A stretch of 64,000 nucleotides of DNA from Halobacteriales archaeon YIM A00013 (GTDB lineage Archaea; Halobacteriota; Halobacteria; Halobacteriales; Haloarculaceae). Location of the stretch: contig JAKCFM010000002.1 of assembly GCA_025041195.1 (NCBI GenBank), forward strand, positions 434,001 through 498,000, in the 5' to 3' direction. Position numbers and translations under genes: made by a program. Below, in pieces: positions 44,695 through 52,938 of the stretch. A model generated the notes under the pieces. The model saw only the letters and a program-made list of their open reading frames with translations, did no database searches and was not told the origin of the DNA. The first letter of the stretch is position 1. Each line of letters starts with the position of its first letter.

Positions 44695-45027
44695 ATGCAA
44701 TCAGCTGGAATCCAACCAATGGAATCGCTCGCACCGCTTGTTGATCGAATGCGTGCGCTCGCAGCCGAGGAGCTACCATCTCCACGCGCTTGTAAGATTG
44801 AGCTCTGGGACGACGGGACGTATGATATCATACTCTATCATAGCATGGGGAAGGATGAGAGACAGCAGCTACGATACGAGCGCACGACGGGAGAGATCCT
44901 GTGGGAGCACTTTCAGGGTGCTCAGTGGGAGTCGGAATCGTTCTCTGGAGGCGAAACGCTCTACGAAGCAGCGTACGATGCAGTTGATGTTCGTGTCGTG
45001 GATACCGTCGAACCACCGTACAGCTAG
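44695..45027 (+). CDS. Uncharacterised small acidic protein
   Basis: A 110-residue protein from MQSAGIQPMESLAPLVDRMR; an inner start at 44719 is also possible. A helix is followed by a beta-meander with CKIELWDDGTYDIILYHSMG, QLRYERTTGEILWEHFQG and VDVRVVDTVEPPYS. No recognised family or catalytic motif. It converges on the cupin gene. Confidence 0.55.
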   Translation: MQSAGIQPMESLAPLVDRMRALAAEELPSPRACKIELWDDGTYDIILYHSMGKDERQQLRYERTTGEILWEHFQGAQWESESFSGGETLYEAAYDAVDVRVVDTVEPPYS

Positions 45028-45075
45028 GCAAAAATGACTGTTTGACAGCGTCTCGTATGGTGATTCGAAGGATAA

Positions 45076-45408
45076 TCAATCTTCAGCCAGTGATTCATAC
45101 GGTGGAGCAAAGAAGATCAGTGTGACAAGGGCTTCTTCGATGTCGAAAAAGTAGTGTTCCATCTCGCGTTCGACGAAAATGATGTCTCCTTTTTCAACTG
45201 GATGGGCGTCATCACCGATTTGTATCTTCGCAGTACCGGAGAGAATATAGTACACTTCGTCTTCGGAGTGAGGGTCCTGTGGATCAGTCGCTCCAGCTTC
45301 GAGACGATACAGTTCGAGACTCATCGAATCACGACGGAGGAATTCGATAACCAATTCGTCTTCATCGTTTAGTTGGTCCGCTACGTCGGAGACCTGGATC
45401 GGTTCCAT
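45076..45408 (-). CDS. Small cupin-domain protein
   Basis: A 110-residue single-cupin protein. The first cupin motif is DPQDPHSEDEVYYILSGTAKIQIG, with His and Glu metal ligands, and the second is VEKGDIIFVEREMEHYFFD. Such proteins bind a metal ion and serve as isomerases, dioxygenases or binding proteins; nothing here fixes the role. It stands alone. Confidence 0.85.
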   Translation of the reverse strand: MEPIQVSDVADQLNDEDELVIEFLRRDSMSLELYRLEAGATDPQDPHSEDEVYYILSGTAKIQIGDDAHPVEKGDIIFVEREMEHYFFDIEEALVTLIFFAPPYESLAED

Positions 45409-45537
45409 ACCCGGTTCTGGTGGGATGACTTCAAATTCTTGCTGGTGATCTGTGAATTCTCCTCAAACGGTATTCATCCTCCCAAAATTTAGGTGCTGAA
45501 TTTCCCATCGTCAGTGCCACCACGGGAGTGTGCATAG

Positions 45538-46377
45538 TTATAAAAAATATGATATAATTGGGATTCTACGTACGAGTCCGAGAAGTCGACCAGGGGAAGC
45601 CACGGTATCGATATGAGAGAACGGATTGGTCCCCCACAGATCCCGGTATTCAACAATGAGCGGGGTTGTCTGGAACTGAGAGGATGGGACTTCGGGGAGC
45701 GATCCCGCGCGATTGGCGTGGTACTGATACGCCGACGTGTTTGTTATCTCGTCGAGTGCGTCCTCGGATGTTCTGGAAACGCTGCCGAGATCGGAGCCGA
45801 TCTCAAACCACCACGCATCAGAGACCGCGATGGTTGCGGTTCCGTTCTCGGTGCTGAGAAGCTGTGCTGTTCCCGTTTCGAGTTCCGTCACCAACCGATC
45901 CAGTCGGTCTGGATCGTTGGACAGCCACCGTTGGACAGCCTCGTTTGTGAAGTCCGACGAAGAACTGCTACTAGTAGAGCCGATCCACCATTCATAGATC
46001 GTCCCTGTGTTGGTCCGGTGGGCTGGTGGAATGAGAAACTGCGGGCGGTTGAACACGGTGATGAACACTGCAAGCGGGACACAGACGAACCCGATCCCGA
46101 CGATCGCTCCGAAGAGATCGTTTAGTGGCCTCGGAAGTGCGACGATGTAATCAAGCCCCATCCAGATCGGGCCCACAACACCGACCGAAAACAAAAACAC
46201 GCTGAACACTGGAAAGCCCCGGATATCAACAGGAACTGCGAAAACAGCAGAAGGTATTGCGACATCGTCCACCTCGCCAGCCCAGACAGGTAACGCCAAA
46301 ATAGAATACATGAAACAGAGTATCATTAGCGGAAGTGTGAGAAAAGACGCGTAAATAATTCCAAAATCAATCTCCAT
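45538..46377 (-). CDS. Membrane protein with C-terminal soluble domain, unknown
   Basis: A 279-residue protein. Three or four hydrophobic helices occupy residues 5-30, 55-78 and 88-110. A Ser-rich linker leads to a soluble domain (about 130-279) with alternating strands and helices (FTNEAVQRWLSNDPDRLDRLVTEL, GTATIAVSDAWWFEIGSDLG). No family recognised. Its direction is opposite to the upstream small genes. It begins the region that looks accessory. Confidence 0.6.
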   Translation of the reverse strand: MEIDFGIIYASFLTLPLMILCFMYSILALPVWAGEVDDVAIPSAVFAVPVDIRGFPVFSVFLFSVGVVGPIWMGLDYIVALPRPLNDLFGAIVGIGFVCVPLAVFITVFNRPQFLIPPAHRTNTGTIYEWWIGSTSSSSSSDFTNEAVQRWLSNDPDRLDRLVTELETGTAQLLSTENGTATIAVSDAWWFEIGSDLGSVSRTSEDALDEITNTSAYQYHANRAGSLPEVPSSQFQTTPLIVEYRDLWGTNPFSHIDTVASPGRLLGLVRRIPIISYFL

Positions 46378-47305
46378 CTGTTTTCACAGCAAATTGATCA
46401 TTCGAGGCTATTAGGTGTTCTGCTGTGTCACCACTGGACGGAGAGGTGATAGCCCATGAGATAGCTGACTACATCTGGCGAAAGGGGTTACCACGTTCAC
46501 TGGTAGTGATTCGTATTCGAAAAAGTGTTCAGCATCGAGATTGCGATAGTTGGTTTTGAGCTTCCCAACAGGCTTTTCGTTGGTGCTATCCTCCCGGAAT
46601 TCCGTGAAAAATCCTAACCGCAGTGCGTCGATATCGAACAGTACTCGGTGAAGAAATTGCAATGTGATATCCTTGGGCGCCTACTGGCGGGGGCCTTCCA
46701 CCCGGTGTTGGTCAGCCAGGTCAATCCTGAAGGTTGGGAGTATAGGGGTTGCTGGGCAGTCAGCCAGTGGCTTTGCCAAGAATCCATTACTCGTACCCAT
46801 AGGGGGTTCAAGTTCCCTGATTGTTTAACGACTGTCTACGTCGACGGCTTACCTTTCCGTCCCGGCTATGAACCGTGGCGAACACCGAATCAACCGGCCG
46901 TTCCCCACGCACACATCCCGAGACAAGTGATAGAGGTTTAAATTATCATATGTGGCTATAGCCACCAGTATTCTCCTCGAACCCCTATAATCGGTCTGGC
47001 GACCGACAGTGATCGCTTGCTCCGTGCTACTAGCAGTGTGATCAAATGATATTGAATAATCTGCCATGTCGATTCGGATCGATCTGCAGCTCTATCGCAT
47101 AGAAACACCAAAATTTATTTCGTAGTTTATTTTTCCAATTTATTGCGCAAAACAAAACCCTAGGATCATGAGGACATAATATCGATATTTATATTAGGTA
47201 AAAATTACAGAAAAAATTAATCTATCATGAAAACTTCCGTAAATCATTTATGAATCCACCACTAAACTCCAAAAATAATTTATCTATCAAAACACAATTT
47301 GAGGT
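46378..47305. other. 928-bp region without a confident gene
   Basis: A leftward frame at 46411-46662 (LHRVLFDIDALRLGFF, KLKTNYRNLDAEHFFEYESL) looks protein-like, but has no clear start and no recognised family, so it may be a gene fragment. A rightward frame at 46648-46941 overlaps it and is less convincing. From about 46940 to 47300 the DNA is very AT-rich and empty. Confidence 0.4.
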
Positions 47306-48781
47306 ATGGGATCTTTATCATCGCCAATGGGTCTTCTGGTCGGGCTTGTCATGTCCTGGATATCATATATAGTGAGCGTCGTGCTTATCATCAAAGATCC
47401 AATCCTCGCCGCTAAATTATCTGCCTTGATTGTCTCATTTGTTTTCCTCACCGGGGTTGCCACAGGCCGAACACCCGTTGATACGATTGGGTGGATTCTT
47501 GGGTTTGGATTGCTTTCCATCGTTACGAGTGCGATAATAGGGATCGCCTTCCCAGCTATTTGGCAAATACTAGAATACACTGTAGGAGTTCCCATAGACT
47601 CGCTGATCGAATATTTCGAGGGGGTTCCCTACATACAGGAGGCAGTTAGCTTCACGTTTGTGGGGATTCCTCTCATCGCCAGCCTGTTTATCGCCTGGCG
47701 GACTGGGCCAGCTGTGGACTGGTCGCTAAGCATTCGGATGGTAATGTTACCACTGATTCTAGTGGTTTTGCTAATTGGCTCTCTCATAGCCATCTGGCGT
47801 CTCATCATGGGCGCCGTTACGTTCGTTCTCACCACTCTTGGGATTGATCCCGCGATGAGCGCAGGAGCTGCTACAGGTGTGGCAATAAGTGTCTTGGCTT
47901 TTTTCGTATATGTTGAGTACTTCAATATAAGAACGCTACAACAGCATAGAAATGCAGAGCCAGTGACGGCTGATGACTATCCGACGCTACATTCGATCAC
48001 GGCTAAGGTTGCCATGCAGCTCGATGTTCCGGAACCAACGCTTGCAATCACAGAGCGGATCGAACCCGAAGCGATTACTGTGGGATACCGGCCAGGGAAT
48101 GCCACTCTCATCCTCTCCGAAGGCATCATCGACATTCTGGATGAAGCGGAACTCGAAGCGGTGATCGCCCATGAGCTTGCCCATGTCGCCAATCTTGATA
48201 CGATAGTGATGACAGCTGCGTTACTGCCGCGACTTTTCGCGGATCGGCTCGCAAATAGCATCCTAGACGTATGCAAAGTGGATAGATCGTGCAGGAAAAT
48301 TATAGACTCTGGTGGATTTATTCGTGAGCTTTTGTGGAAAGCACGAAATCAAGGGGCATATCACCTGGTGTGGTTCATTATCCTCACGGTTCCTCTATTT
48401 ATAAAACTTCTTAGCATACCAGTGGTCAACTCCCTCTCGCGAGCCCGGGAGTCTGCAGCGGATCGTACCGCTGCAACTGCTATTAGCTCTCCTGAAGCAA
48501 TGGTTAGCGCCCTCCAGACGATCTCTAGACAGATAGAAGATCTTCCTGATGAAGATCTCCGTGGGATGTATGGATTTTCATCGTTGTCCGTCTTGCCGCT
48601 CGATCCGCCACTTGAAATACAATTTGTGCGTGAGGACGAAGAAGGAATCGGATGGGTGATTAGCCTGGTCGTGACCGTACCTGCTGTTCTATGTATCCTT
48701 GCATATTTAGAAACCCATCCCCCAACCAAACGTCGCATCAAAAAGCTCCAGTCACTGAGAGTGGATTCCATCCATGATTGA
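47306..48781 (+). CDS. M48 family (HtpX-like) membrane metalloprotease
   Basis: A 491-residue protein. Several N-terminal helices (to about residue 210) precede the protease domain, which holds the zinc motif HELAH (about 290-294) and the downstream Glu in RARESAADRTA (about 380). A final helix sits near the C-terminus. It is longer than typical HtpX because of the extra N-terminal membrane part. HtpX-like proteases remove damaged membrane proteins. Codon use is less GC-rich than in the neighbours before 45 kb, which hints at horizontal transfer. Confidence 0.85.
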   Translation: MGSLSSPMGLLVGLVMSWISYIVSVVLIIKDPILAAKLSALIVSFVFLTGVATGRTPVDTIGWILGFGLLSIVTSAIIGIAFPAIWQILEYTVGVPIDSLIEYFEGVPYIQEAVSFTFVGIPLIASLFIAWRTGPAVDWSLSIRMVMLPLILVVLLIGSLIAIWRLIMGAVTFVLTTLGIDPAMSAGAATGVAISVLAFFVYVEYFNIRTLQQHRNAEPVTADDYPTLHSITAKVAMQLDVPEPTLAITERIEPEAITVGYRPGNATLILSEGIIDILDEAELEAVIAHELAHVANLDTIVMTAALLPRLFADRLANSILDVCKVDRSCRKIIDSGGFIRELLWKARNQGAYHLVWFIILTVPLFIKLLSIPVVNSLSRARESAADRTAATAISSPEAMVSALQTISRQIEDLPDEDLRGMYGFSSLSVLPLDPPLEIQFVREDEEGIGWVISLVVTVPAVLCILAYLETHPPTKRRIKKLQSLRVDSIHD

Positions 48782-49170
48782 AATAGCTGACTTATAACTT
48801 GTAAAGCAAGCTATGTTGCCCTTCTTCGGTCCTCAATGAGCGAAATGATCGAAGGTTGCGTTATCATCGTTCCAGGCTCCCATCCCGGTGAACAACCAAT
48901 TGTCAAAATTGATTAAGTGAAACAGAATGTTGTGTTTGTCATCGTCGTCGACTTGGATCCTCGACTGCTTTGAGCTGATTCTTAGGGAGGCAATAGTTAC
49001 TGTCTCTTAAATAACTGGGCGTTGATAGACAGAAGGGATAAATCCACTCGGATTGGTCGGAAAGAGTCTTGAGTCAGTCCTGAAGGAGTTGCTAAAAATG
49101 CGGGTAGACTGATACAAATAACTACAGCACTTTGGGGGATCAGAGACGCTAGTTCTAAATCCCACCAATT
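48782..49170. other. Intergenic region
   Basis: About 390 bases. No convincing frame, RNA gene or repeat was seen. Confidence 0.5.
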
Positions 49171-49647
49171 GTGAGTGTCTATATGACCATGACTGATCTT
49201 GTTGACGCGTTCACCTCGACAAAAGTGACTCTCCGTGAAGCAGGAATTGAAGATGATTTCTTTCTTGATCTTGTTGCTTCGCGACTTCTGATAGAGCGAA
49301 TCGGTGAGTCGAATAACCTAGACTGGTGGGACTCACTAGTCTTATCAGAGACAGGACGTGCTCGGTTAGCAGACGTGACACCGAAAACACGCTTGAAGTC
49401 TCAAATCAACCTTGCGTTGAACGTTGGGAACAAAGTTGAATCAGACAGACTTCCGGAGGACTCGATTTCTCTCTTCTCCTTCGGTCCACAGGTAGAGTCT
49501 CGCCTTACCGCTGCTATCGAAGAAATCGAAGCCGACGAGGACCTAACGCTAGATGCGCTTGGGAACTTCACTGTTCAATCGCTGGATGAGCTGGCCGATC
49601 TCGTGAGGAGTGTTTCTGACGTGGAGTTCGCGCCGACTGTTCAGTAG
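49171..49647 (+). CDS. BrxE-like protein
   Basis: A 158-residue acidic protein; GTG 49171 is used, and ATG 49183 is the alternative. It shows LIERIGESNNLDWWDSLVLS (about 40-59), RARLADVTPKTRLKSQINLA (about 63-82) and SLFSFGPQVESRL (about 100-112). The R-I-G-E ... W-W ... P-T-x-L-x-S-Q ... L-F ... V-E pattern is what I associate with BrxE, an accessory protein of some BREX phage-defence systems. No BrxC, PglZ or PglX gene is adjacent, so it is an orphan or serves another system. The assignment is by eye and moderate. Confidence 0.5.
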   Translation: MSVYMTMTDLVDAFTSTKVTLREAGIEDDFFLDLVASRLLIERIGESNNLDWWDSLVLSETGRARLADVTPKTRLKSQINLALNVGNKVESDRLPEDSISLFSFGPQVESRLTAAIEEIEADEDLTLDALGNFTVQSLDELADLVRSVSDVEFAPTVQ

Positions 49648-49957
49648 TCGCTATCTCTGACCGGCCTCACAGATGAAATGGTGCGATCGTTTCTGTCACA
49701 GATGCTTGTGATCAGACAAGCGTTGGATCTGAGTCAGCACACAAACCAAAAGAGAGGTGAGGCAAACGGGTGAGTTTGTACCGCGGTTTCCTTTAAGTGG
49801 TTCTGGCGATAAGGTGAAGATATAGACGGAATTCTATGGGACCTGTAGCAACGAGCTGCTGGCGTCCCAATATCTTTCCAACAATTAAACTACTGTTCAT
49901 CGCGGCCATAATATAACAAATATAAATATGGGGTTGATTGACGATGATATATAGTAA
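49648..49957. other. Intergenic region
   Basis: About 310 bases, AT-rich at the right end. No gene or repeat recognised. Confidence 0.5.
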
Positions 49958-50920
49958 TCACAGCTGCTGAATACGGTCGTAGAAGACCGCATGGAACCGT
50001 TCGCCGCGGTCGATCATCCATTCGTGATACTCCCCCCAGGACTCCGTATCGGTAAGCTCTCCGGGATGGCGGACAGTTATCTTCCCCCGATTGCTATCGC
50101 GCTGGGCCTCTTCTGGTGGACTCCAGAGTAGCGATTCTCCAAACTCCGTTTCAATTTCTTTTTTCTGTCGTTCAAACGTCTGATAGGCCTCCGGATCATC
50201 TCTGATTATTAGCTGACAATATAGATTGTTTTCCACGCTATTCACCGTGAACTGGAGCGTGAACTCGGAGTGTCCGATCGGATTATTGTACCAGTGTTGG
50301 GGTTTTGGTTTTCGCTGTCGAAGCGGAATATCTCGATCGCCAATCAGATCTCGGAACTGTGTCCAGTACTCCTCTTGAAGCTGTTTCGTTTCGGAGAGCT
50401 TCCCTTCAGTTCGCTTTGCTTTCTCTTTCCACTCGGAAGGGTCTTCAACCGGATTCAGCCGAACCGCGGGCGGTGAATCAGCTATCGTCCAGACTTCGAG
50501 CCTGATTGCGAAAAGATCGATCCCCTCGCGGCTGGTCTTGTTCAACCACTGAAACGCGTCTTTGTGCTCATCATTGAACTGTGGCGATAGCCAGACAATG
50601 ATATCCGCGTCAACGCCGGCTGCGTACGCAATGCACTTTCCGAGATGGTCGTGGTCAGATTGGGTCAGTTGATTCTCAATGACGACCTGGCGGTCGTCGT
50701 CAACGACCTCTGCTACGATATCGACACTGTACTTTCCGACGGATTTCTCCGTCTCGATAACCGCAAGATCCAATCCGAGGACATCCTCAAGATGAGACGC
50801 ACCTTCGGTACGGAGCTGGTCTGCCAACCAGGGAGTGAAATCGTGGGCCTCGTGCTCCCAGTATTCGCGTACGTCCTGTTCTTCTAGCTCCCGAAACCCC
50901 GGACCGTTGAACATTGCCAT
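49958..50920 (-). CDS. PD-(D/E)XK nuclease-like protein with DUF4268
   Basis: A 320-residue soluble protein. Residues about 45-112 form the nuclease-like core: KYSVDIVAEV with Asp67, VVIENQLTQSDHDHLGK with Glu82 and Gln84 in the E-x-Q position, then CIAYAAGVDADIIVWLS. The Gln in place of Lys is usual in this subgroup. The C-terminal half (from about 195) matches DUF4268 with HWYNNPIGHSEFTLQFTVN. Related proteins occur near restriction and phage-defence genes. It starts 49 bases after the GIY-YIG gene on the same strand. Confidence 0.8.
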   Translation of the reverse strand: MAMFNGPGFRELEEQDVREYWEHEAHDFTPWLADQLRTEGASHLEDVLGLDLAVIETEKSVGKYSVDIVAEVVDDDRQVVIENQLTQSDHDHLGKCIAYAAGVDADIIVWLSPQFNDEHKDAFQWLNKTSREGIDLFAIRLEVWTIADSPPAVRLNPVEDPSEWKEKAKRTEGKLSETKQLQEEYWTQFRDLIGDRDIPLRQRKPKPQHWYNNPIGHSEFTLQFTVNSVENNLYCQLIIRDDPEAYQTFERQKKEIETEFGESLLWSPPEEAQRDSNRGKITVRHPGELTDTESWGEYHEWMIDRGERFHAVFYDRIQQL

Positions 50921-50969
50921 ACGGTCAATATAGTAATCCGTCAGTAAAATGGTCAGTATTCACGTTGAA

Positions 50970-52367
50970 TTAGTGTGTGAACCGCTCGGGAGTACTTTCG
51001 TGATTTGTAACCGGCGAATCGTCCGGCGTTCCCTGCTTGTTCAACAATAATCTCGGATATGCGTCGTACGCGGTGCCGATGAGCAGTGGCTCAACCTCAG
51101 CGAGCGTCGCCCGAGTTCGATAGGGGCTACTGTCGTTCTCCTGATTCCAGGCATGGACCCACAGATACGTTTGCTCTGAGAGCGTTCGCGATGCTGGTTC
51201 GAACAGCGCCTGGACCCAGTGGCGTTTGCGCTCATCCGCTCCGTTGTACGCCCTTGACAGTTCACCGATGTGCCAGTAGTTCCCATCACCCCACCGGGCG
51301 AAGCTATTGGTTGCATTCCGGTCGTGGGCAATTTCTGTGAAGTTCGAACTCAGTTCTCTCTTTTTGCCGTGTGCCTCTGCTTTGCCGATATATCTCGGAA
51401 CGACGCTCTGAGCGGTTACGGCTGCAACTGGATCCGTAAGCTGATACATAATGTACAACAATCCATCGCATCCATCCTCAAGGACACCGCCTTCGTCAAC
51501 GCAGCGCTTTCCTTCTCGCCTGATCTCCGTATCAATCGCTGCCGATCGTTTCAGTATGTCATCTTCCTGCTTGACTTCGAGATCAGCAGTCGTTTCAAAC
51601 AGTGGAATTGGATCTGCCTGCTCTCCGTCATTGATATCAGCAATGAGATATTCTGTCAGCCACTCGTTCCAACAGTCTGCTTTCGTCGCAAGCTGCTGAA
51701 AAGAGTCACCCCCATGGCTAGCAGACTCGCCGAGAGTCACCGTTGGGTGGGCCTGCTGGTCGGTGATCCAGTCCGGACCCGCGTGACCGAGCTCGTGGAC
51801 AATTCGGTTTGGAACGAATTCACGGTTCGCAAAGCGACGGTGATATCGATTGTGTGCGTGAATGATGCCAACAAGTTTTGCTTCTAGCTCCTGTCGATAC
51901 GTTTCGTATCCGTACGGTCCCTGTTCGAGTTCGTCAACGGCTACGATCCAGACGTACAGCGGTTGGGTAGTTCGTTCGTATACTGTTGCAATGTGATCGT
52001 ATTTCGAGAAGCTTCCCCACTCACCGTCGTCCTTCCAGTCGGACGTCGGGAGTGCATTTCGGATTTTACGAGAATGGTGGCCAATTCGTTGGCTAATATC
52101 GTTTGATTCGCCGATATAGATTGGCGTCACGTCAGACGCCTCCGTACACGGACTATCAATTTGGTAGATGAGATAGCAATAGTCGCCATCATTCAGCCCC
52201 CATTTATACCTGCTGAGTGCGCTGCTCGTCTCTATCCCCTCGATGGTACCCTCGAAAAACGGAACTGGATCCGCAGTATCCTCACTGTGGATATCCTGGA
52301 GGAGTGTCCGATTGAGCCACGATCTCCATAACGCTGCTTTCGGCATCCGAGTGCTACGAACAGTCAT
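50970..52367 (-). CDS. Protein with two tandem GIY-YIG-like domains
   Basis: A 465-residue protein made of two similar halves. Half 1 (about 17-175) has WLNRTLLQDIHSEDTADPVPFF, YLIYQ (65-69), YIGES (84-88), Arg94, His97-His98 and a helix YRQELEAKLVGIIHAHN with Glu160/Glu162. Half 2 (about 236-443) repeats the layout with WLTEYLIADINDGEQADPIPLF, YIMYQ (305-309), YIGKA (326-330) and LAEVEPLLIG with Glu424/Glu426. The GIY, YIG and Glu motifs mark a metal-dependent nuclease. Two such domains in one chain could cut both strands. It begins two bases after the DUF6884 gene. Confidence 0.75.
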   Translation of the reverse strand: MTVRSTRMPKAALWRSWLNRTLLQDIHSEDTADPVPFFEGTIEGIETSSALSRYKWGLNDGDYCYLIYQIDSPCTEASDVTPIYIGESNDISQRIGHHSRKIRNALPTSDWKDDGEWGSFSKYDHIATVYERTTQPLYVWIVAVDELEQGPYGYETYRQELEAKLVGIIHAHNRYHRRFANREFVPNRIVHELGHAGPDWITDQQAHPTVTLGESASHGGDSFQQLATKADCWNEWLTEYLIADINDGEQADPIPLFETTADLEVKQEDDILKRSAAIDTEIRREGKRCVDEGGVLEDGCDGLLYIMYQLTDPVAAVTAQSVVPRYIGKAEAHGKKRELSSNFTEIAHDRNATNSFARWGDGNYWHIGELSRAYNGADERKRHWVQALFEPASRTLSEQTYLWVHAWNQENDSSPYRTRATLAEVEPLLIGTAYDAYPRLLLNKQGTPDDSPVTNHESTPERFTH

Positions 52368-52369
52368 TT

Positions 52370-52807
52370 TCAGATAGAATCAATTCGTTCATTGTACCAT
52401 CCAAGTCGCTCGCCAATCAGCAATCCCTCAACGGGAAGCTGGACAGCAACACCAGTATCCCTGAGCAGCGAAACAAGTTCCTCGTAGTATGCTTTCCCAG
52501 CGTGGAAAACAAGCGTAGTATCCGATCTGAGCAGCTCCGCAGACTCTAGTTCCTGGAAAATTTCGGCGGCCCACTCTCGTTTCTCGCTAGCCGTCGCTCC
52601 GGTGAGCGTCTTCTCGTATGGTTCGATCGGCGAGCCATCTGGCGCAAGGAGATGGTGTTTTGCCGACAGGACATACCAGTCATCGTGGATCTGTTCACAG
52701 TATTGACTCGCTTTCGTGAACAGCGTCGAAGGAGCGTATAGGTCACGGGGCCGGGCAGGTGTTTCGAGTTTTGATTTTGTACAGCTCACCAGACCGATTT
52801 CTCTCAT
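52370..52807 (-). CDS. DUF6884 protein
   Basis: A 145-residue soluble protein. Motifs are GLVSCTKSKLETPARPRDLY (residues 5-24), LFTKASQYCEQ, YVLSAKHHLLAPDGSPIEPYEKTL, and a C-terminal PVEGLLIGERLGWYN. This matches DUF6884, seen next to nucleases and nucleotide-modifying enzymes and reminiscent of the YaaA/DUF328 fold. No catalytic reaction is established. Its stop lies two bases before the tandem GIY-YIG start, so the pair is very probably translationally linked. Confidence 0.75.
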   Translation of the reverse strand: MREIGLVSCTKSKLETPARPRDLYAPSTLFTKASQYCEQIHDDWYVLSAKHHLLAPDGSPIEPYEKTLTGATASEKREWAAEIFQELESAELLRSDTTLVFHAGKAYYEELVSLLRDTGVAVQLPVEGLLIGERLGWYNERIDSI

Positions 52808-52938
52808 GCAATGTATGTGGATAGATCATTCTTAAAATGCTAGTTCTTACATTTGATCGGCGAAGTATCAGGTTGGCGTTAAACTGTTGGATCACAGCCC
52901 AATGCATCTACGCCTACAATGGGGTCACTGGACACGAA

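Noticed and set aside
49171-52807. A complete BREX system
   Set aside because: Only a BrxE-like protein is seen; PglZ, BrxC, BrxA/B and PglX are missing from the neighbourhood.
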